Of a stretch of 64,000 nt of DNA, positions 42,577-51,571 are shown one piece after another; the stretch's first letter is position 1; the number at the start of each line of letters is the position of its first letter. Source of the stretch: Streptomyces sp. IMTB 2501. Lineage in GTDB: Bacteria > Actinomycetota > Actinomycetes > Streptomycetales > Streptomycetaceae. The stretch lies in NCBI RefSeq assembly GCF_001953885.1, contig NZ_MQUS01000017.1, positions 62,001 to 126,000 on the forward strand, written 5' to 3'. The notes below the pieces were generated by a model, which did no database searches, was not told where the DNA came from, and saw nothing but the letters and a program-made list of their open reading frames with translations. The translations under genes were made by a program, and so were the position numbers.

Positions 42577-43859
42577 TCGGGTTTCTCCTCCTCGGCGGGT
42601 TCCACCAGGACCGTGACGATCTTGTTCCGGCGTCCGGTCGCGGCCTCCGCCGTGAGCTTCAGCCGGCGTTCGTCGGGCAGTTCGACCTCGGCGGACGCGC
42701 CCGCGATGGGCACGCGGCCGAGGGCCTTGGCGAGCAGTCCGCCGACGGTCTCCACGTCCTCGTCGTCGTACTCCTCCAGGCCGTACAGCTCGCCGAGGTC
42801 GGTGATGTCGAGACGGGCGGTGACCCTGTAGCGGTCGTCACCGAGATCCTCCACGGGCGGGAGTTCCCGGTCGTACTCGTCGGTGATCTCGCCGACGATC
42901 TCCTCCAGGATGTCCTCGATGGTGACGATGCCGGCCGTGCCGCCGTACTCGTCGATGACGACGGCGACGTGATTGCGTTCCTTCTGCATCTCGCGCAGCA
43001 GGTCACCGGCGTTCTTGGTGTCCGGCACGAAGACGGCCGGCCGCATGGCCGTGGAGACCAGGTCGCTCTCGGCGTCCCGGCTGATGTGTGTCTTGCGGAC
43101 CAGGTCCTTCAGATACACGATCCCGACGATGTCGTCCTCGCTCTCACCGGTGACCGGGATCCGGGAGAACCCGGAGCGCAGGGCGAGCGTGAGGGCCTGG
43201 CGGATGGTCTTGTACCGCTCGATGACGATCAGGTCGGTGCGGGGGACCATGACCTCGCGCACGAGCGTGTCGCCCAGCTCGAAGACGGAGTGCACCATGC
43301 GGCGCTCCTCATCCTCGATCAGCGACTCCTTCTCGGCGAGGTCGACCAGCGCGCGCAGCTCGGCCTCGGAGGCGAACGGGCCACGCCGGAAGCCCTTGCC
43401 GGGCGTGAGCGCGTTACCGATGAGGATGAGGAGCGACGGGATCGGGCCCATCACACGGGCGAGCGGCAGCAGGACGTACGCCGCCACCGTCGCCGTGTTC
43501 AGCGGGTGCTGGCGGCCGATGGTGCGCGGGGAGACCCCGACGGCGACGTACGACACGAGCACCATGACCCCGATGGCGACCAGCAGGGCCTCCCAGGTGG
43601 CGGTGAACTCCTGCAGACAGGCGTACGTCACCAGGGCCGCGGCCGCCATCTCGCAGGCGACGCGGACCAGCAGGGCCACATTGAGATAGCGGGTGGGGTC
43701 GGCGGCGACCTGGGCGAGTTTCGCGCTGCCGCGCCGGCCCGACTTGACGGCCTCCTCGGCGCGGAAGCTGGAGACGCGCGCGATGCCCGCCTCCGCGCAG
43801 GCGGCGAGCCAGGCGACGACGACCAGCGCGATCGCGCCGACCACGATCTGCGGAGACAT
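42573..43859 (-). CDS. CNNM/CorC-type membrane protein with CBS pair
   Basis: Predicted divalent-cation (Mg/Co) transport or resistance protein of the HlyC/CorC family, 428 residues. Amino-terminal CNNM/DUF21 domain with three or four helices (VVGAIALVVVAWLAACAEAGI, VLVSYVAVGVSPRTIG), then a paired CBS domain (VREVMVPRTDLIVIE...FSRIPVTGESEDDIVGIVYLKD and IDEYGGTAGIVTIEDILEEIVGEITDEYD) and a CorC_HlyC carboxy domain. Follows ybeY by 16 bases in the phoH-ybeY operon. Confidence 0.94.
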   Translation of the reverse strand: MSPQIVVGAIALVVVAWLAACAEAGIARVSSFRAEEAVKSGRRGSAKLAQVAADPTRYLNVALLVRVACEMAAAALVTYACLQEFTATWEALLVAIGVMVLVSYVAVGVSPRTIGRQHPLNTATVAAYVLLPLARVMGPIPSLLILIGNALTPGKGFRRGPFASEAELRALVDLAEKESLIEDEERRMVHSVFELGDTLVREVMVPRTDLIVIERYKTIRQALTLALRSGFSRIPVTGESEDDIVGIVYLKDLVRKTHISRDAESDLVSTAMRPAVFVPDTKNAGDLLREMQKERNHVAVVIDEYGGTAGIVTIEDILEEIVGEITDEYDRELPPVEDLGDDRYRVTARLDITDLGELYGLEEYDDEDVETVGGLLAKALGRVPIAGASAEVELPDERRLKLTAEAATGRRNKIVTVLVEPAEEEKPE

Positions 43860-43875
43860 GGAAGAACCGATCCGC

Positions 43876-44373
43876 TTATGAGACGGTCGGCGCCGGCGAC
43901 GGCCCGGTCAGCCCGCGCTCGGCCCGCCACCCGTCGACGATGGCGGCCTGGAGCCCGAACATCTCGGCCTTCTCGTCGGGCTCCTCGTGGTCGTACCCGA
44001 GCAGGTGCAGCACGCCATGGACGGTGAGCAGCTGAAGCTCCTCGTCCATGGAGTGCTGCGTCGGGGCTTCCGTCCCCTGCTTGGCGGCGACCTCCGGGCA
44101 GAGCACGATGTCGCCGAGCAGCCCCTGCGGCGGCTCGTCGTCGTCCTTCGACGGCGGCCGCAGCTCATCCATCGGGAACGACATGACATCGGTCGGCCCG
44201 GGCAGGTCCATCCACTGGATGTGCAGCTGCTCCATGGCGTCGGCGTCCACGACGATCACCGAGAGCTCGGAGAGCGGGTGGATGCGCATCCGCGCGAGCG
44301 CGTAGCGGGCGATGTCCAGGATCGCCTGCTCGTCTACCTCGGTGCCGGATTCGTTGTTGACGTCGATCGACAT
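43876..44373 (-). CDS. ybeY: endoribonuclease YbeY
   Basis: rRNA maturation and ribosome quality-control RNase, 165 residues. The metal site H119-x3-H123-x5-H129 in HGVLHLLGYDHEE is complete, and the conserved WMDLPGPTDVMSFPMDE strand is present. Lies 12 bases after phoH and 16 before the CorC-like gene, the classical actinobacterial operon. Confidence 0.97.
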   Translation of the reverse strand: MSIDVNNESGTEVDEQAILDIARYALARMRIHPLSELSVIVVDADAMEQLHIQWMDLPGPTDVMSFPMDELRPPSKDDDEPPQGLLGDIVLCPEVAAKQGTEAPTQHSMDEELQLLTVHGVLHLLGYDHEEPDEKAEMFGLQAAIVDGWRAERGLTGPSPAPTVS

Positions 44374-44385
44374 GGCCGTGCTGGT

Positions 44386-45468
44386 CTACTTCCCCTTGGA
44401 GCCCTTGGCGCCGGACTTGCCACGGCCGCCCTTGTGGGTGCCGTTCTCGGTGCCGTGCTTGCTGTCGTACATCTCGTACGCGTCGACGATACGGCCCACC
44501 AGCTTGTGCCGTACGACATCGTGGGACGACAGCCGGGAGAAGTGGACGTCCTCCACACCCTCCAGGATCTCCTGCACCTGCCGCAGACCGGACTTGGTGC
44601 CGTTCGGCAGGTCGACCTGGGTCACGTCACCGGTGATGACGATCTTCGAGTCGAAGCCGAGGCGGGTGAGGAACATCTTCATCTGCTCGGGGCTCGTGTT
44701 CTGGGCCTCGTCCAGGATGATGAAGGCGTCGTTGAGCGTACGGCCACGCATGTAGGCGAGCGGCGCGACCTCGATCGTCCCGGCGGCCATCAGCCGTGGG
44801 ATGGAGTCCGGGTCGAGCATGTCGTGCAGCGCGTCGTACAGCGGGCGCAGGTAGGGGTCGATCTTCTCGTAGAGCGTGCCGGGCAGAAAGCCGAGCCGCT
44901 CACCGGCCTCCACCGCGGGGCGGGTCAGGATGATCCGGTTGACCTGCTTGGACTGCAGGGCCTGAACGGCCTTGGCCATGGCCAGGTAGGTCTTGCCGGT
45001 ACCGGCGGGGCCGATGCCGAACACGATGGTGTGTTTGTCGATCGCGTCGACGTACCGCTTCTGGTTGAGGGTCTTCGGGCGGATGGTGCGGCCCCGCGAG
45101 GACAGGATGTTCTGCGTCAGCACCTGTGCCGGGGTCTCCGGGCCGTCGCTCGTCCCGTTGTCGCTCGCCTTGAGCATGGCGATCGAGCGTTCCACTGCGT
45201 CCTCCGTCATCGGCTGCCCGGTGCGGAGCACCAGCATCATCTCGTCGAACACGCGCGAAATGAGGGCGACATCGCTGGGGTCACCGATCGCGCTGATCTC
45301 ATTGCCCCGGACGTGGATGTCGGCCGCCGGGAAGGCCCTCTCGATCACACGCAGGAGGGAGTCGCCGGAACCCAGCACGGTCACCATGGGGTGCTGGGCG
45401 GGGACGGTGAACTGCGCTCTCGCCTGCTCCTGCGCGGGGGTGGTGTGAGCTGTGGGTGTCTGTGTCAT
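44386..45468 (-). CDS. phoH: PhoH-family ATPase
   Basis: RNA-helicase-like ATPase, 360 residues. Amino KH-like domain (MVTVLGSGDSLLRVIERAFPAADIHVRGNEI), then the ATPase: Walker A GPAGTGKTYLA, Walker B FIILDEAQNTSPEQMKMFLTRLG and GDVTQVDLP. The tail is Lys/Gly-rich (HKGGRGKSGAKGSKGK). Heads the phoH-ybeY-CorC-MmcQ operon; such proteins work with YbeY in RNA metabolism. Confidence 0.96.
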   Translation of the reverse strand: MTQTPTAHTTPAQEQARAQFTVPAQHPMVTVLGSGDSLLRVIERAFPAADIHVRGNEISAIGDPSDVALISRVFDEMMLVLRTGQPMTEDAVERSIAMLKASDNGTSDGPETPAQVLTQNILSSRGRTIRPKTLNQKRYVDAIDKHTIVFGIGPAGTGKTYLAMAKAVQALQSKQVNRIILTRPAVEAGERLGFLPGTLYEKIDPYLRPLYDALHDMLDPDSIPRLMAAGTIEVAPLAYMRGRTLNDAFIILDEAQNTSPEQMKMFLTRLGFDSKIVITGDVTQVDLPNGTKSGLRQVQEILEGVEDVHFSRLSSHDVVRHKLVGRIVDAYEMYDSKHGTENGTHKGGRGKSGAKGSKGK

Positions 45469-45602
45469 GGGCCGGCGCTGAAGGCCTGCGCTTCCTCCTC
45501 GTCACGGCCGCCTGGCTGAGGACGGCCTCGCGACTCCAGGGTACGACGGTGCACAGACAAGCCCGTAGGCCTTTTCGACGGTCGGTTTTTCCTCTGGCTA
45601 CG

Positions 45603-46760
45603 TCAGCTGGAGCGGCGGAAACCGATCGTCGGTACCGCTCGCCGCAACGGCCACGGCCGATCCAGTTCCTCCGGCACCAGCCCCTCAAGGAACTCATACC
45701 TGTGCAGCGCCGCCGGATCCTGCCCCGGCAGGGCCTGCACGCGCCGCCACCACGCCCCGATCTCCGACCACCCGGGCGCCGACAGCGACCCCCCGAACTC
45801 CTGCACCGACAGGGCCGCCGTGAGCCCGGCGAAGGCCAGCCGGTCCGCCAGCGGCCACCCCGCCAGGGACCCGGTCACGAACCCGGCGACGAACACGTCC
45901 CCCGCCCCCGTCGGATCCAGCGCCTCCACGGCGATCGCCGGCACCTCCGCCGCCTCCCCGGTACGCCGGTCCACCGCGTACGCCCCCTCGGACCCCAGCG
46001 TCACCACGGCCACCGGCACATGATCGGTCAAGGCATGCGCGGCGATCCGCGGACAGTCCGCCCCGGTGTACCGCTTCGCCTCCTCCGCGTTCGGCAGAAA
46101 CGCCTCGCAGTGCTCCAGATCGGCCAGCCCGGCGAGATCCCACGCCCCGGTGTCGTCCCAGCCGACGTCGGCGAAGATCCGGGTGCCCTCGCGCGCGGCG
46201 GCAGCGATCCACGGCGCGCGCATGCCCGGCGTCAGCGAGGCCACGGCCGCCCGCGCGCGGGGCACGCGGTCCCGGGCCCGCTCCTGGAGGAACGCGGCCT
46301 GAGGCGGCGGCTCGTGCCCGTGCGACACCATCGTCCGCTCGCCCTCGTACGCCATGGACACGGTCACCGGTGAGTGCCAGCCGGGCACGGTCCGTGACGC
46401 CGACAGATCGATGCCCTCGCCCTGTTCGAGCGCGTCCCAGCAGTACTCGCCGTAGTGGTCGTCCCCGAAGGCCGCCGCGAGGGAGGTCTTCAGCCCGAGC
46501 CGGGCCAGGGCCGTGGCCATGTTGGCGACCCCGCCGGGGCTGGAGCCCATGCCCCGGGCCCAGGACTCGGTGCCGCGTACGGGCGCCGAGTCCAGGCCGG
46601 TGAAGATGATGTCGAGGAAGACCGTGCCCGTCAGACAGACGTCCCAGGGCGGGTCGCCCGGCTCGCGCAGCGCCGCGAGCGGATCGACCTGGGCCCGGCA
46701 GGGCGCGGCCTGGGTGAGGTGTTCCGGTTCCTCTCCGGTGATCGTGTGCGACGGGGTCAC
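45603..46760 (-). CDS. PfkB-family carbohydrate kinase
   Basis: Ribokinase-family sugar kinase, 385 residues. Seen: GSSPGGVANMATALARLG (sugar site), FLPNAEEAKRYTG, VTLGSEGAYAV and the ATP/anion-hole motif DPTGAGDVFVAGFVTG with catalytic Asp. GTG start at 46758-46760. It lies 75 bases after gudD on the same strand; the glucarate route ends in 2-oxoglutarate and needs no kinase, so it may serve another sugar acid or be unrelated. Confidence 0.88.
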   Translation of the reverse strand: MTPSHTITGEEPEHLTQAAPCRAQVDPLAALREPGDPPWDVCLTGTVFLDIIFTGLDSAPVRGTESWARGMGSSPGGVANMATALARLGLKTSLAAAFGDDHYGEYCWDALEQGEGIDLSASRTVPGWHSPVTVSMAYEGERTMVSHGHEPPPQAAFLQERARDRVPRARAAVASLTPGMRAPWIAAAAREGTRIFADVGWDDTGAWDLAGLADLEHCEAFLPNAEEAKRYTGADCPRIAAHALTDHVPVAVVTLGSEGAYAVDRRTGEAAEVPAIAVEALDPTGAGDVFVAGFVTGSLAGWPLADRLAFAGLTAALSVQEFGGSLSAPGWSEIGAWWRRVQALPGQDPAALHRYEFLEGLVPEELDRPWPLRRAVPTIGFRRSS

Positions 46761-46835
46761 GGTGCGCTCCCTGGCGTGGTGCGGATCTGGCCAGTGTGCA
46801 CCACTCAGCGCGCCGTGCAGCGGGTTAACAGCTGC

Positions 46836-48125
46836 TTACCAGCGGGGCATCACCGGTTGCCGCCAGCCCGGTTCGGCCACCCGCATCGCCGCAGCGTCGT
46901 CGCGGTCCCGCAGCGAGCCGTCGTCCTCGGCCCACCGCCGGTGCAGCCGGGCCAGTTCGTCCCGGTCCAGCTCGACACCGAGACCGGGGGCGTCCGGCAC
47001 CACGACCCTCCCGTCGGTGAAGCCGGGCCGTTCGGTGAGGACGTCCTCGGACTGCCAGGGGTAGTGGGAGTCGCACGCGTGATGCAGTCCGGGGACGGTG
47101 GCCGCGACCTGGGTCATCGCGGCGAGGCTGATCCCGAGGTGGGTGTTGGAGTGCATCGAGATCCCGACCCCGAACGCGGCGCAGATCGCGGCGAGTTCGC
47201 GGGTGTTGCGCAGCCCGCCCCAGTAGTGGTGGTCGGAGAGCACGACCTGCACGGCGTCGCGGGTGAACGCATCCTTGATCTCCCCGAAGGTGGTCACGCA
47301 CATGTTGGTGGCGAGCGGCACATCGGTCCCCGCGGCCACCTCGGCCATCGCGGGCGTCCCGAGCGTCGGGTCCTCCAGGTACTCCAGGACGTCGCCGAGT
47401 TCCTTCGCCACCTTCAGGGACGTCTCCACCGACCAGGCGCCGTTGGGGTCGAGACGCAGCGGGTGCCCGGGGAAGGCCTCGGCGAGGGCCCGTACGGCGG
47501 CGATCTCCTCGTCGGGCGGGAAGACACCGCCCTTGAGCTTGAACGATCCGAACCCGTGCCGCCGCCGCAGCTCCCGCGCCTGTGCCACGACGCCGGCCGG
47601 ATCGAGCGCGGCACCCCAGTCGTCGGGCTCGGCCGGCACGCCCGCCGGGTGCGCGGCCGGCTTGTAGAACAGGTAGGCGCTGTACTCGACGGCGTCCCTC
47701 AGCTTGCCGCCGAGCAGCGCGTGCACCGGCAGTCCGAGCGCCTTGCCCTGGGCGTCCAGGCAGGCGACCTCGAAGGCGGACAGCACCGACAGCCGCAGCT
47801 TGTCGGCGCTCTGCACCCCGCGCAGCCCGCCGGCGTCCACTTCGCCGTCGACCCGCGAGTCGTCGACGCCGAGGTCGATCGCGAACAGCGCGTTCACGTC
47901 CATGACCGACCGTCCGGTGAGCCGCGCGGCGAGCGGGCGGGCCAGTTCCAGGTACTTGGTGTCGCCGTAGGTCTCGCCGAGCCCGGTGATCCCGTCGGCC
48001 GTGACGATCTCCACGATCAGCCGGGGGGTGTACGGCTGGTGCACGCCCTGGGTGTTGAGCAGCGGCGGGTCGGCGACCAGGATCGGCGTCAGGCGTACCT
48101 CGGCGATGGTCAGGTCACGGGTCAC
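46836..48125 (-). CDS. gudD: glucarate dehydratase, enolase superfamily
   Basis: Dehydrates D-glucarate to 5-dehydro-4-deoxy-D-glucarate. 429 residues. Seen: QPYTPRLIVEIVT, the KxK catalytic pair in GSFKLKGGVF, metal ligands in LRLDPNGAWS and LEDPTLGTPAM, the Asn in VPLATNMCVTTF and the catalytic His in SMHSNTHLGIS. Starts inside the kdgD stop (4-base overlap), so dehydratase and next enzyme are coupled, though in reverse pathway order. Confidence 0.93.
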   Translation of the reverse strand: MTRDLTIAEVRLTPILVADPPLLNTQGVHQPYTPRLIVEIVTADGITGLGETYGDTKYLELARPLAARLTGRSVMDVNALFAIDLGVDDSRVDGEVDAGGLRGVQSADKLRLSVLSAFEVACLDAQGKALGLPVHALLGGKLRDAVEYSAYLFYKPAAHPAGVPAEPDDWGAALDPAGVVAQARELRRRHGFGSFKLKGGVFPPDEEIAAVRALAEAFPGHPLRLDPNGAWSVETSLKVAKELGDVLEYLEDPTLGTPAMAEVAAGTDVPLATNMCVTTFGEIKDAFTRDAVQVVLSDHHYWGGLRNTRELAAICAAFGVGISMHSNTHLGISLAAMTQVAATVPGLHHACDSHYPWQSEDVLTERPGFTDGRVVVPDAPGLGVELDRDELARLHRRWAEDDGSLRDRDDAAAMRVAEPGWRQPVMPRW

Positions 48126-49069
48126 AGGGAGGCTCCTACGAGGTCGAGTCCGGCGGTGAGCAGGGCCTTGAGGTCGGCGAGGTCGGCGGGCGCGGGGTCG
48201 GTGAGCGGGGCGCGCACGGGTCCGACGCGCTGTCCGCGCAGCCGGGCCGCCGCCTTGACCAGGGACACGGCGTATCCGGGCGCGCGGTCGCGCAGTTCGA
48301 CGAACGGGACGTAGAACTCCCGCAGCAGCTTGTCGGCCGTACCCTCCTGCCTGTCCCGGAGCGCGGCGAAGAATGCGCCGGCGATCTCCGGGGCGAAGGC
48401 GTGCACGGCGGAGGAGTAGGCGGGGACGCCGACGGCGGCGTAGGCGCGGGCCTGGATCTCGGCGGTGGCGGCGCCGTTGAAGAAGAGGAAGCCGTCGGGG
48501 GCGGCGAGGGTGAGGCGCTGGAGCCGGTCGAGGTCACAGTGGCCGTCCTTGACGCCGATGACGTTCGGGATACGGGCGATACGCCGCAACACGCCCACCG
48601 TATAGGCGACTTGGCCGCGCTGGTAGGCGATCAGCGGCAGCCGGGTGCGTTCGGCGAGCCGCTCCAGCTGGGCGGCGAGGCCGTCCTGCGGGGCGTCGAC
48701 CAGGTAGTGCGGCAGCACCAGCAGGGCGTCGGCGCCGGCCTCCTCGGCGATCCGCGCGAACCGGGCGGCCTGGGCCCAGCCGTACCCGGTCCCGGCCACG
48801 ACCGGCACCTTTCCGGCCGCCTCCGCGACGGCGATGCGGACGACGGTCCGGTACTCCTCCTCGTCCAGCGAGAAGAACTCCCCGGTGCCGCAGGCGGGGA
48901 AGACGGCGCCGGGCCCGGCGGCGAGCCTGCCTGCGACATGGGCGCGGAAGCCGTCGGGATCGAGGGAGCCGTCGTCATGGAACGCGGTCAGCGGGAAGGA
49001 CAGCACCCCGCGCGCCATCCCCTCCCGAAGCCGCCGCGCCACACCCTCGGGACTCGGATCGCCGCCCAC
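48122..49069 (-). CDS. kdgD: 5-dehydro-4-deoxyglucarate dehydratase
   Basis: DapA-family decarboxylating dehydratase turning 5-dehydro-4-deoxyglucarate into 2,5-dioxopentanoate; 315 residues. GTG start 49067-49069 with GGGGAGA upstream. Seen: GVLSFPLTAFHDDGSLD, ACGTGEFFSLDEEEY, Tyr region LIAYQRGQVAYT, Schiff-base Lys in VIGVKDGHCDLDRL. Coupled to gudD. The last step, an aldehyde dehydrogenase, is not in the window. Confidence 0.92.
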   Translation of the reverse strand: MGGDPSPEGVARRLREGMARGVLSFPLTAFHDDGSLDPDGFRAHVAGRLAAGPGAVFPACGTGEFFSLDEEEYRTVVRIAVAEAAGKVPVVAGTGYGWAQAARFARIAEEAGADALLVLPHYLVDAPQDGLAAQLERLAERTRLPLIAYQRGQVAYTVGVLRRIARIPNVIGVKDGHCDLDRLQRLTLAAPDGFLFFNGAATAEIQARAYAAVGVPAYSSAVHAFAPEIAGAFFAALRDRQEGTADKLLREFYVPFVELRDRAPGYAVSLVKAAARLRGQRVGPVRAPLTDPAPADLADLKALLTAGLDLVGASL

Positions 49070-49097
49070 CTGATCATCTCCCCTTATGAATCACGTC

Positions 49098-49131
49098 CAT
49101 GTATGAGAACAGAGGCTAGATACATGCATAC
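49098..49131. promoter_or_regulatory. palindromic operator candidate in the kdgD/MFS divergent region
   Basis: CATGTAT (49098-49104) and ATACATG (49120-49126) form a perfect 7-base inverted repeat; GTATG (49101-49105) and CATAC (49127-49131) a second, offset one. It lies 29-62 bases before the kdgD start, in an AT-richer stretch. A GntR- or IclR-type sugar-acid regulator encoded elsewhere is likely. Confidence 0.55.
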
Positions 49132-49359
49132 GAGGCCGTCAATGGGAGGGCGAACGAAAGGACCGCCACCCCTCGAAAGGGCAATCCGCCTACCCCCACC
49201 CCCTCACCCCAAACACAACAGTGACTCAGATCACCCCACCCGACCTTCTTCCGGAACCGGCTGCTTGATACAACTTGCTCGCGCGTTCCTGTCCGTCGAC
49301 GGTCGTCGCCCCTCCCCCTTCTTTCTGAGCCCTTCCTTTCGCATGCCCTGGGAACGCCC

Positions 49360-50595
49360 GTGTCCGCCCCCCGCACCCTGCCCTGGCCCCTCGTCGCCCT
49401 TTTCACGGCCGGGTATCTCGCGCCGTACCTGCTCCCCACCACCGTCGGCAGACTCGCCGGCGGACTGCCCCTGAGCGCCACCCAGGCCGGCGCCATCGGC
49501 AGTGCGCTCCTGCTGAGTTCGGCGACAGCGGGATTTCTGCTGGCCTCCCGGGTCGACCGGATCGGGCCCCGCACCCTCGCCCGCACGGGCCTCGCGCTCG
49601 CCGTCCTCGGCTACGGCGGTGCCGCCCTCACCGGGTCCGTCCCGGCCGTCGTCGCGGGCGCGATCATCGGCGGTTTCGGGTCCGGCACGGTCACGGCCGT
49701 CGCCGCGAGCGGTATCGCCGCGCAGCAGGATCCGCACCGGGTCACCACACTCGGGCTGCTCGGCGTCTCCGGCCTCGCGGGCGCCCTGTATCTGACGATC
49801 CCGCACCTCGGCCCCGGCCACGGCCTGCCCCTGGCCGCCCTCGCGCTCACGGCACTCGCCGTCTGGCCGCTCACCGGCCGCCTGTCCGGCCGCGGCGCAC
49901 CGGCCCGTACGGCCAAGGCGTACGGCCGCCTCCCCCATCTGCGCGCCGGACTGCTGCTGGCCGCCGCCATGCCCTGCTGGTCCCTCGCCCAGAACTCCCT
50001 GTGGGGCGTCAGCGGCCGCATCGGACTCGACCAGGCCCATCTCACCGAGGTCACCGTCGGCGCGGTGTTCGCGGTCGCGCTCGGCGCCGGACTCGTCGGG
50101 GTCGTCGGCGCCGGCGCGCTCGGCCCCCGGCTGGGCCGGGCCCTGCCCATCGGCGCCGGTACGGCACTGATCGCGGGCTGTATCGCGCTCAGCGCGTCCG
50201 CGACCGACCTGCGGGCCTTCGCGGCGGGAGAGATCTCCTGGAACCTGCTCTACCCGGTCGTCCTGTCGTACGTGATCGGCCTCGCCGCCTCCCTCGACCC
50301 GCGCGGCCGCTGGGCGGTCCTGGTGGGCTCGGCGTCCTCGCTGGGCACGGCGGCGGGACCGCTGACGGGGAGCGTGCTGGCGGCGGGCACGGGCTTCCCG
50401 GTGATGGGCAAGCTGCTCGGCGCCGGGCTGCTGCTGATCGCCGTACCGATGACGGCGGTGGCCCTGCGGGCGGGCAGGCGGCCCCTGCAGGTCATGCCGG
50501 TCGTGGAAGTCCCGGTGGAGACGCCCGCCGTGCCCGTCCAGCGCGACTACGACACCGCGTCGCCGAACTCGTACGCGTCCACCTCGGCGATGTAG
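49360..50595 (+). CDS. MFS transporter
   Basis: Major facilitator of 411 residues and about 11-12 helices, GTG start at 49360 (ribosome site weak). LVALFTAGYLAPYLLPTTVGRLAGGLPLSATQAG opens it; SRVDRIGPRTLARTG is a weak motif A loop. Divergent from kdgD-gudD with an operator between, so it may import glucarate or a related acid, though it is not the typical GudP sequence. Its last 16 codons (YDTASPNSYASTSAM) overlap the end of the convergent deaminase gene by 49 bases. Confidence 0.8.
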   Translation: MSAPRTLPWPLVALFTAGYLAPYLLPTTVGRLAGGLPLSATQAGAIGSALLLSSATAGFLLASRVDRIGPRTLARTGLALAVLGYGGAALTGSVPAVVAGAIIGGFGSGTVTAVAASGIAAQQDPHRVTTLGLLGVSGLAGALYLTIPHLGPGHGLPLAALALTALAVWPLTGRLSGRGAPARTAKAYGRLPHLRAGLLLAAAMPCWSLAQNSLWGVSGRIGLDQAHLTEVTVGAVFAVALGAGLVGVVGAGALGPRLGRALPIGAGTALIAGCIALSASATDLRAFAAGEISWNLLYPVVLSYVIGLAASLDPRGRWAVLVGSASSLGTAAGPLTGSVLAAGTGFPVMGKLLGAGLLLIAVPMTAVALRAGRRPLQVMPVVEVPVETPAVPVQRDYDTASPNSYASTSAM

Positions 50596-51551
50596 CGGGC
50601 CCGGCGCTCCTCGTCGTCCTCCAGGAAGGACGCAAGGAAGGAGTTGCGGGCCAGCTCACGCAGCCGGTCCTCGGACAGGCCCAGGGTCCGGTGCACGGCC
50701 GTGAAGTTGTCGCCCGCGTAGCCGCCGAAGTACGCCGGGTCGTCGGAGTTGACCGTGCACAGCAGGCCCGCGTCGAGCATGGCCGGCAGCGGGTGGTCGG
50801 CGAGTGTGCCGACCGTGCGCAGGCGGACGTTGGACAGCGGGCACAAGGTGAGCGGGATCCGCTCCCGGACCAGCCGCTCGACCAGCGCCGGGTCCTCCAT
50901 ACAGCGCAGCCCGTGGTCGACGCGCTCGACGCCGAGCACGTCCAGGGCCTCGGTGATGTACTCCGGCGGCCCCTCCTCACCGGCGTGCGCGACCCGGCGC
51001 AGCCCGAGCGCGGCCGCCGCCTCGTACACCTCCCGGAACTTCACCGGCGGATGCCCGACCTCGGCGGAGTCCAGGCCGACCCCGGTGATCCGGTCCAGGT
51101 AGGGCGTCGCCGCCTGCAGCGTCTCCAGCGCGGAGTCGGCCGACTCGTCGCGCAGGAAGCACATGATGAGCTTCGTGGAGATGCCGTGGTTCTGCTCGCT
51201 GCTGCCCAGCGCCCGCCACAGCCCCTCCACGACCGTCCCCAGGGGCACACCCCGCGCGATGTGGGCCTGCGGGTCGAAGAAGATCTCCGCGTGCCGGACG
51301 CCCTGCGCGGCGGCGCGGACCAGGTAGGCGCCCGCCAGGTCGGCGAAGTCCTGCTCGGTGCGCAGGACGGCCATCAGCTCGTAGTACAGGTCCAGGAAGG
51401 ACTGGAGATCCTCGAAGTCGTACGCCTTGCGCAGTTCTTCGGTGTCCGCGTACGGGAGGGTCACGCCGTTGCGAGCGGCCAGCTCGAACGCCAGCTCCGG
51501 CTCCAGGGTGCCTTCGATATGGAGGTGCAGTTCTGCTTTCGGGAGGGGCAT
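50547..51551 (-). CDS. adenine deaminase-like enzyme (adenosine deaminase superfamily)
   Basis: Zinc-dependent purine deaminase, 334 residues from ATG 51549-51551. Seen: metal site HLHIEGTLEPELAF, RHAEIFFDPQAH, VGLDSAEVGHPPVKF, the catalytic HAGEEGPPEYI, ERVDHGLRC and NSDDPAYFGGY. HIEGTLEPEL and AGEEGPPEYI match my memory of proteobacterial and fungal-type adenine deaminases, not true adenosine deaminases (HLDG, HAGE..G). So adenine to hypoxanthine is the more likely reaction in purine salvage. Confidence 0.85.
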   Translation of the reverse strand: MPLPKAELHLHIEGTLEPELAFELAARNGVTLPYADTEELRKAYDFEDLQSFLDLYYELMAVLRTEQDFADLAGAYLVRAAAQGVRHAEIFFDPQAHIARGVPLGTVVEGLWRALGSSEQNHGISTKLIMCFLRDESADSALETLQAATPYLDRITGVGLDSAEVGHPPVKFREVYEAAAALGLRRVAHAGEEGPPEYITEALDVLGVERVDHGLRCMEDPALVERLVRERIPLTLCPLSNVRLRTVGTLADHPLPAMLDAGLLCTVNSDDPAYFGGYAGDNFTAVHRTLGLSEDRLRELARNSFLASFLEDDEERRARYIAEVDAYEFGDAVS

Positions 51552-51571
51552 CAAAGAATCGTACGGGTGCT

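Noticed and set aside
45469..45602. A regulatory RNA or small gene between phoH and the PfkB kinase.
   Set aside because: I found no convincing hairpin, start with ribosome site or conserved motif; it is likely only the phoH promoter and leader.
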